Source: JBMNOU01 sp050943215 (lineage in GTDB: Bacteria; Bacillota; Clostridia; Christensenellales; SZUA-584). From it: a stretch of DNA of 9,409 bases. Below the pieces are notes generated by a model. That model worked only from the letters and a program-made list of their open reading frames with translations. It was not told where the DNA came from and ran no database searches. The position numbers and the translations under genes were made by a program. The DNA is taken from the NCBI GenBank assembly GCA_050943215.1, contig JBMNOU010000064.1, forward strand, positions 1 through 9,409. Direction: 5' to 3'. Below, one piece after another: positions 6,638 through 9,409 of the stretch. Each line of letters starts with the position of its first letter. The first letter of the stretch is position 1.

Positions 6638-7092
6638 GCAAAGTAATACGGACGGCGGTCAGCAACAGAGAGTTGTTTCAAGAGGTGGCAGAGATGGTAG
6701 CATCAGGTCACCGGGTAGAAATTGTGGGGAAGGGGAACAGTATGTTTCCCCTGATAAGGGGAGGACTAGATAAAATAGTACTGCGGAAAACCGATGATTT
6801 CTCATTAGAAAAAGGAAATCTGCTGCTTGTAAAGCTATCAAACGCGAACTATGTGTTACATAGAGTTAAAAAGTATAATATCAGTACCGTGACGCTACAG
6901 GGTGATGGCAACCTTCGTGTCGTGGAGACCTGCAATGTGGAGGATATCATCGCAGAGGCGGTCGAGGTGATCAGGGGTAAGAAGAGGATCGTCAAAGGGA
7001 GTTTCGCATGGAAGCTGTTTTGTCTGCTAAGCGTGCAACCTTACATGATACGCCGAGTGGTGCTGGCGGTGTGGAGAAGGGTTTTTCGGTAA
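6634..7092 (+). CDS. S24/S26 signal-peptidase-like protease (SipW/ER type, Ser-His)
   Basis: This encodes 152 residues. GNSMFPLI (34-41) supplies the nucleophile Ser36 in the GxSM.P box of signal-peptidase-like enzymes. LVKLSNANYVLHRV brings His76 followed by Arg, and TLQGDGN (87-93) is the third conserved box. A His-Arg instead of a Lys at the base position is the pattern of SipW, archaeal and eukaryotic ER signal peptidases, so I read this as a Ser-His enzyme. There is no N-terminal membrane helix. The C-terminal tail (about 123-152: KLFCLLSVQPYM, RRVVLAVWRRVF) is basic and amphipathic and probably holds the protein on the inner face of the membrane. It overlaps the kinase gene by 4 nt. In context it is the best candidate for removing a leader from the locus peptide, a role the sequence does not prove. 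Confidence 0.8.
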   Translation: MSKVIRTAVSNRELFQEVAEMVASGHRVEIVGKGNSMFPLIRGGLDKIVLRKTDDFSLEKGNLLLVKLSNANYVLHRVKKYNISTVTLQGDGNLRVVETCNVEDIIAEAVEVIRGKKRIVKGSFAWKLFCLLSVQPYMIRRVVLAVWRRVFR

Positions 7093-7181
7093 ATAACCGA
7101 GCAGTGCGAAATCAAGTCATTAAGAATAATGAATCAACGAAATAACAAGGCTACATAATAACAAATAAACGAGAAAACAAT

Positions 7182-7451
7182 ATGATACTGAAATTAAAAG
7201 AGGGGTGTGTGGTAAGAAAGGTAGGAAACGACAGCGTAATTATCCCACGTAGTGGCGAGAATCTCAACATGATGAAAATGATCAAACTAAACAGTACTGC
7301 TACTTTCCTCCTGGAGCAGATTCAAAAGGGAGAATATGGCAGGAATGATCTGGTGCAGTTGCTCATGAACAAGTATGGCATCGATCGTGCTATCGCTGAA
7401 AAAGACACCGACCTATTCATAATCAAGCTGCGCGAAGAATCGTTGTTGTAG
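7182..7451 (+). CDS. PqqD-like protein (putative RiPP recognition element)
   Basis: This encodes 89 residues, the usual size of free-standing PqqD-like proteins. The N-terminal part (1-30) alternates basic and hydrophobic residues as expected of the winged-helix beta-strands. LNSTATFLLEQIQKGEY (36-52) is the typical 'LN..A..LL..I..G' helix, followed by DLVQLLMNKYGID and a closing helix DLFIIKLREESLL. In PQQ, lasso and other RiPP pathways this fold binds the leader peptide and delivers it to the modifying enzymes. No other PQQ genes (PqqA, C, E) are in the window, so PQQ synthesis is not supported. It lies 89 nt after the peptidase gene with no obvious promoter of its own, so cotranscription with the run is likely. 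It is followed directly by heptad-repeat DNA and a terminator. Confidence 0.8.
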   Translation: MILKLKEGCVVRKVGNDSVIIPRSGENLNMMKMIKLNSTATFLLEQIQKGEYGRNDLVQLLMNKYGIDRAIAEKDTDLFIIKLREESLL

Positions 7452-7506
7452 GTACGCGGTGCATGTTGCGTGTTGCAGGTTGCGGGGTAGCCGGAACTCA
7501 GAACTA
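7451..7506. repeat. Heptad-periodic intergenic repeat (GTTGC units, then AACT units)
   Basis: From the last base of the PqqD stop codon the DNA reads in 7-bp units: GGTACGC, GGTGCAT, GTTGCGT, GTTGCAG, GTTGCGG, GGTAGCC, GGAACTC, AGAACTA. GTTGC recurs at 7465, 7472 and 7479, and AACT at 7495 and 7502, all exactly 7 apart. It is non-coding. Similar 7-bp units of other sequence occur at 2761-2774, 9189-9216 and 9277-9325. Confidence 0.6.
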
Positions 7507-7512
7507 TAAAAC

Positions 7513-7540
7513 AACTCCCCGACTTGTCAGCCGGGGAGTT
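7513..7540. terminator. Bidirectional intrinsic terminator
   Basis: AACTCCCCG (7513-7521) pairs perfectly with CGGGGAGTT (7532-7540) across a 10-nt loop. TTTTGTT follows on the plus strand, and on the minus strand the hairpin is followed by GTTTT. It therefore can end both the nucleotidyltransferase-to-PqqD transcript and the convergent lipoprotein transcript. Between it and the lipoprotein stop, 7614-7641 also holds a small GTGG/CCAC hairpin and the palindrome GGCTTAAGCC. Confidence 0.8.
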
Positions 7541-7648
7541 TTGTTACTATGCGTTTTGTCTATTTTTTAAGACTACGGAGTTGTTGGTTGCATACATAAT
7601 GTTAGGTAAATCAGTGGAAATACCACCGCCAGGCTTAAGCCGTAATAA

Positions 7649-9172
7649 TCAGTCCGGCTGAGCCGCATTATTGTCTCCCGGGACGAAAAGACGAACCGTA
7701 TACTTATTTGACTGAGCGCTTGTGTTGTTTGAGGCTGCTTTGGCATTGTTGAATAGGAGGTATTGCCCTTGTGAAGTCCCCGTAGACGACCAGAATAAGC
7801 CGGTCGTATTTTGCCCTACGCCGGTTGATTGACCGCTGGCGGGAAAATAACGAATAACATCGTTCCCATTAAGGGTTATATTATTCCAGAATCCTGGTTC
7901 GTCGGCAATATCGTCAATAGTTACGGTTGATGCAACATTGCGAGAAATAATCATCAAATGACAGGTGGGAGTATTATAGTTTTTATACTCATATCTCCAG
8001 GCAGAGACCATATCAGTGCCTTTGTAGCGAAGAGCGTAGGTAATGTTGCTGTTAGCCATAGCGCGGTAATCGCTACTCATACTGATGCTCTCACCCTGAA
8101 CTGTGACGGTCTCATAAACACTCTGATTCGTAGTGCTTGTACTATTGAAAACAACCAAATTGTGACTGTATGGTACAATGCTACTCCATTCTTCAATGCT
8201 CGGTAAGTGGTAACCGGCAATATTAATATTTTGTTTTGCTTCCGACAATTTGAAATAACCGCTCACATTGCAACTATATAGGTCTCCCACAAAGCCGTTA
8301 CCGGCAGTATTTACATTAGAACTGGCAACATAGATGAGTGGGTTTTTCAGTCGCCAACCACCGTTCACGGTGCCTGCGTAGCGATTTCCGGCTTCGTAGT
8401 CCTTTCCTCCTCCCGAGATGGTACTCCACCTATATGGTCGCTCACCGAGTAGTGTTATTGCCACGCTTCCGCCTGCAACGATATTCATCACATCCGGGTC
8501 AAAAGCGATGAAAGCGGTCATGCTGTTCGTATTGGCATCGAAGGTTACGCCGCTCACGTTAAGTGTCATCGATACGAAGTTCCCTTGTGTTGCTTCAACC
8601 GTCCAAACCAATTTATCAAGTGTCCCCACCTGTGGCGGTACATTGTTGAGTTGGTACCTGACGATGCTGCTCTTCAAGACCAGGTTAAAGGTCTGATCTA
8701 TCGGGTTGAGTATCTCGTCAAACAAGAGCAATTTGTTGCGCAGGTGGCCCGTTGTATTGGTTCCGTTCTGTTCCTGATTCCAGAAGCCATTGGGAAGTTG
8801 CACATTGCCCTTTTTATCTAGTGTGATGACTCCTCCTGGATAGTAGGCCTTGTATTGGGTGGCACCGGTTACCGGATTTCCCTGAAAACTGTCGCCTCCA
8901 ATCCAGTTATAGATGTTACTTCCCTTAAATCGTCCGTTTGCATCATATCCGGCAAGAAGGAGTTGGTCGCCACCCTCCCACGCGAGTTTGCGTGTGGCGT
9001 CATTGTATGCCACGCGGGTGTCTGGTGGCATAGTAGCACTTATGGTAACCATCTTTCCCTGTTTCCTGTTGAAGAAATTTGTCCCTCTCTCCCTAAGTCC
9101 GGGAAGAGGTTCGCGGGTACAGCTCACCAGTAATAGGGCGAGCAGTGTAAAAATAAATAATTTAACTTTCAT
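7649..9172 (-). CDS. Large fimbrillin-like lipoprotein with FISUMP-like C-terminal domain
   Basis: This encodes 507 residues. A basic, hydrophobic N-terminus ends in lipobox LLVS-Cys18, so it should be a lipoprotein. Residues about 40-75 (MVTISATMPPDTRVAY, then LAWEGGDQLLLAG) show the fimbrillin-like opening seen also in the protein at 1516-2529. Residues about 280-507 look like a different module: GYHLPSIEEWSSI (320-332), FWSSTGTSQGQYLLF (460-474) and a final KYTVRLFVP (490-498). This is the 'LP...EW ... YWSST ... VR' layout of the Fibrobacter major paralogous (FISUMP, DUF1566-related) domain, a beta-rich surface module often found at the end of Bacteroidota adhesins and pilus-tip proteins. 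The fusion suggests a tip or adhesin role rather than a major pilin. A small peptide gene lies 157 nt upstream. Family calls are from motifs only. Confidence 0.75.
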   Translation of the reverse strand: MKVKLFIFTLLALLLVSCTREPLPGLRERGTNFFNRKQGKMVTISATMPPDTRVAYNDATRKLAWEGGDQLLLAGYDANGRFKGSNIYNWIGGDSFQGNPVTGATQYKAYYPGGVITLDKKGNVQLPNGFWNQEQNGTNTTGHLRNKLLLFDEILNPIDQTFNLVLKSSIVRYQLNNVPPQVGTLDKLVWTVEATQGNFVSMTLNVSGVTFDANTNSMTAFIAFDPDVMNIVAGGSVAITLLGERPYRWSTISGGGKDYEAGNRYAGTVNGGWRLKNPLIYVASSNVNTAGNGFVGDLYSCNVSGYFKLSEAKQNINIAGYHLPSIEEWSSIVPYSHNLVVFNSTSTTNQSVYETVTVQGESISMSSDYRAMANSNITYALRYKGTDMVSAWRYEYKNYNTPTCHLMIISRNVASTVTIDDIADEPGFWNNITLNGNDVIRYFPASGQSTGVGQNTTGLFWSSTGTSQGQYLLFNNAKAASNNTSAQSNKYTVRLFVPGDNNAAQPD

Positions 9173-9188
9173 ACCAGTTTTTGTTTAA

Positions 9189-9216
9189 GCTGTCGGCTGT
9201 CATCGTTCTGCAGTCG
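9189..9216. repeat. Heptad-periodic repeat in the leader of the large lipoprotein
   Basis: Four consecutive 7-bp units read GCTGTCG, GCTGTCA, TCGTTCT, GCAGTCG, the first, second and fourth being variants of GCWGTCR. The stretch lies 17-44 nt upstream of the lipoprotein ATG at 9172, so it would be in its mRNA leader if transcription starts farther up. It is one of four heptad-phased stretches in the window. Confidence 0.45.
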
Positions 9217-9276
9217 ATTATTTTAAAATTGTAAATCCAATGTAACATGTCCAAAATCCGGACACTCCGTTAATAA

Positions 9277-9325
9277 TTAATTGCCAATGGCGAAAGGCCA
9301 AAGGCTAATTGCTAATAGCTAATTT
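9277..9325. repeat. Heptad-periodic intergenic repeat (CYAAWRG-like units)
   Basis: Seven consecutive 7-bp units read TTAATTG, CCAATGG, CGAAAGG, CCAAAGG, CTAATTG, CTAATAG, CTAATTT. They share AA at unit positions 3-4, and most start with C and end with G. They fill most of the spacer between the second small peptide gene and the large lipoprotein. No coding, CRISPR or IS explanation fits: units are too short and lie head to tail without spacers. Confidence 0.65.
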
Positions 9326-9329
9326 CTTG

Positions 9330-9409
9330 CTACCACGCGTCTCCTCCGTCTCCAACGTCAGGAAGACTTGCTGTAAGGATGTTTTGGGTCAATTCAATTT
9401 CGATGACTT
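9330..9409 (-). CDS. Second small peptide, paralogue of the 42-residue peptide (5' end outside the window)
   Basis: Reading the minus strand from the window edge, 25 codons are open before TAG (9330-9332). The visible C-terminus reads VIEIELTQNILTASLPD and then VGDGGDAW. Against the peptide at 2552-2680 it shares the Ile-Glu/Asp-Ile stretch, LTQN(I/L)LT, Ser-Leu-x-Asp, a Gly/acidic end and the final Trp, at the same distance from the stop. As there, a fimbrillin-like lipoprotein follows on the same strand, though here 157 nt away with heptad repeats between. Conservation at the amino-acid level between two separate loci argues that both are translated. The start codon and any YxxP motif lie beyond the window, so the N-terminus cannot be judged. 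Confidence 0.65.
   Translation of the reverse strand, partial: VIEIELTQNILTASLPDVGDGGDAW

Noticed and set aside
7129..7158. Nine-codon ORF just upstream of the PqqD-like gene as a precursor peptide
   Set aside because: It is too short, lacks a YxxP motif and resembles neither of the two paralogous peptides.
2552..7451. A complete lasso-peptide biosynthetic cluster
   Set aside because: No asparagine-synthetase-like cyclase and no transglutaminase-like B2 protease are encoded in the window, and the candidate cores are too short.
7182..7451. PQQ cofactor biosynthesis gene pqqD
   Set aside because: None of PqqA, B, C or E is nearby; PqqD-like proteins are widespread leader-binding modules.
9248..9264. 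TGTCC/GGACA inverted repeat upstream of the large lipoprotein as an operator
   Set aside because: The 5-bp arms with a 7-nt spacer are short enough to arise by chance, and no regulator is encoded nearby.
9277..9325. CRISPR array
   Set aside because: Units are 7 bp, contiguous and degenerate, without spacers of 30 bp or so and without cas genes.

Overview
The window looks like Bacteroidales (phylum Bacteroidota) DNA. It carries two fimbrillin-type lipoproteins, a DUF6794-like lipoprotein, several TAnnTTTG promoter boxes and almost no Shine-Dalgarno sequences before start codons. I cannot assign a genus from sequence alone.

Layout. Positions 1-1421 (+) hold the 3' end of a YiiX-type permuted-papain hydrolase, a spacer with inverted repeats, and a small lipoprotein ending in a perfect 11-bp inverted repeat. 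Positions 1516-2680 (-) hold a fimbrillin-type lipoprotein preceded by a 42-residue peptide gene. Positions 2857-4485 (-) encode an ABC half-transporter. A divergent promoter region at 4486-4606 separates it from a tight four-gene run on the + strand (4607-7451): an NTP_transf_5-type nucleotidyltransferase, an HPr-kinase-like P-loop protein, an S24/S26 (SipW/ER-like) Ser-His peptidase and a PqqD-like protein. A bidirectional terminator lies at 7513-7540. A second, larger fimbrillin-like lipoprotein follows on the minus strand (7649-9172), and upstream of it is the 3' end of a second small peptide gene (9330-9409, running off the window).

The central observation is that the genes at 2857-7451 resemble the accessory half of a peptide-maturation (RiPP) locus: recognition element (PqqD), peptide kinase, nucleotidyltransferase, protease and ABC exporter. 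The two flanking small peptides are paralogous, sharing LTQN(L/I)LT and a C-terminal Trp. The complete one also has a YxxPxI motif like the one PqqD-type recognition domains bind in lasso-peptide leaders. No lasso cyclase (asparagine-synthetase-like), transglutaminase-like leader protease or radical SAM enzyme is encoded here, so the chemistry is open. The link between peptides and machinery is an inference from proximity and motif.

A second oddity is that several intergenic stretches (about 2761, 7451, 9189 and 9277) are written in 7-bp units of different sequence, as if a heptad-periodic repeat process acts in this genome.
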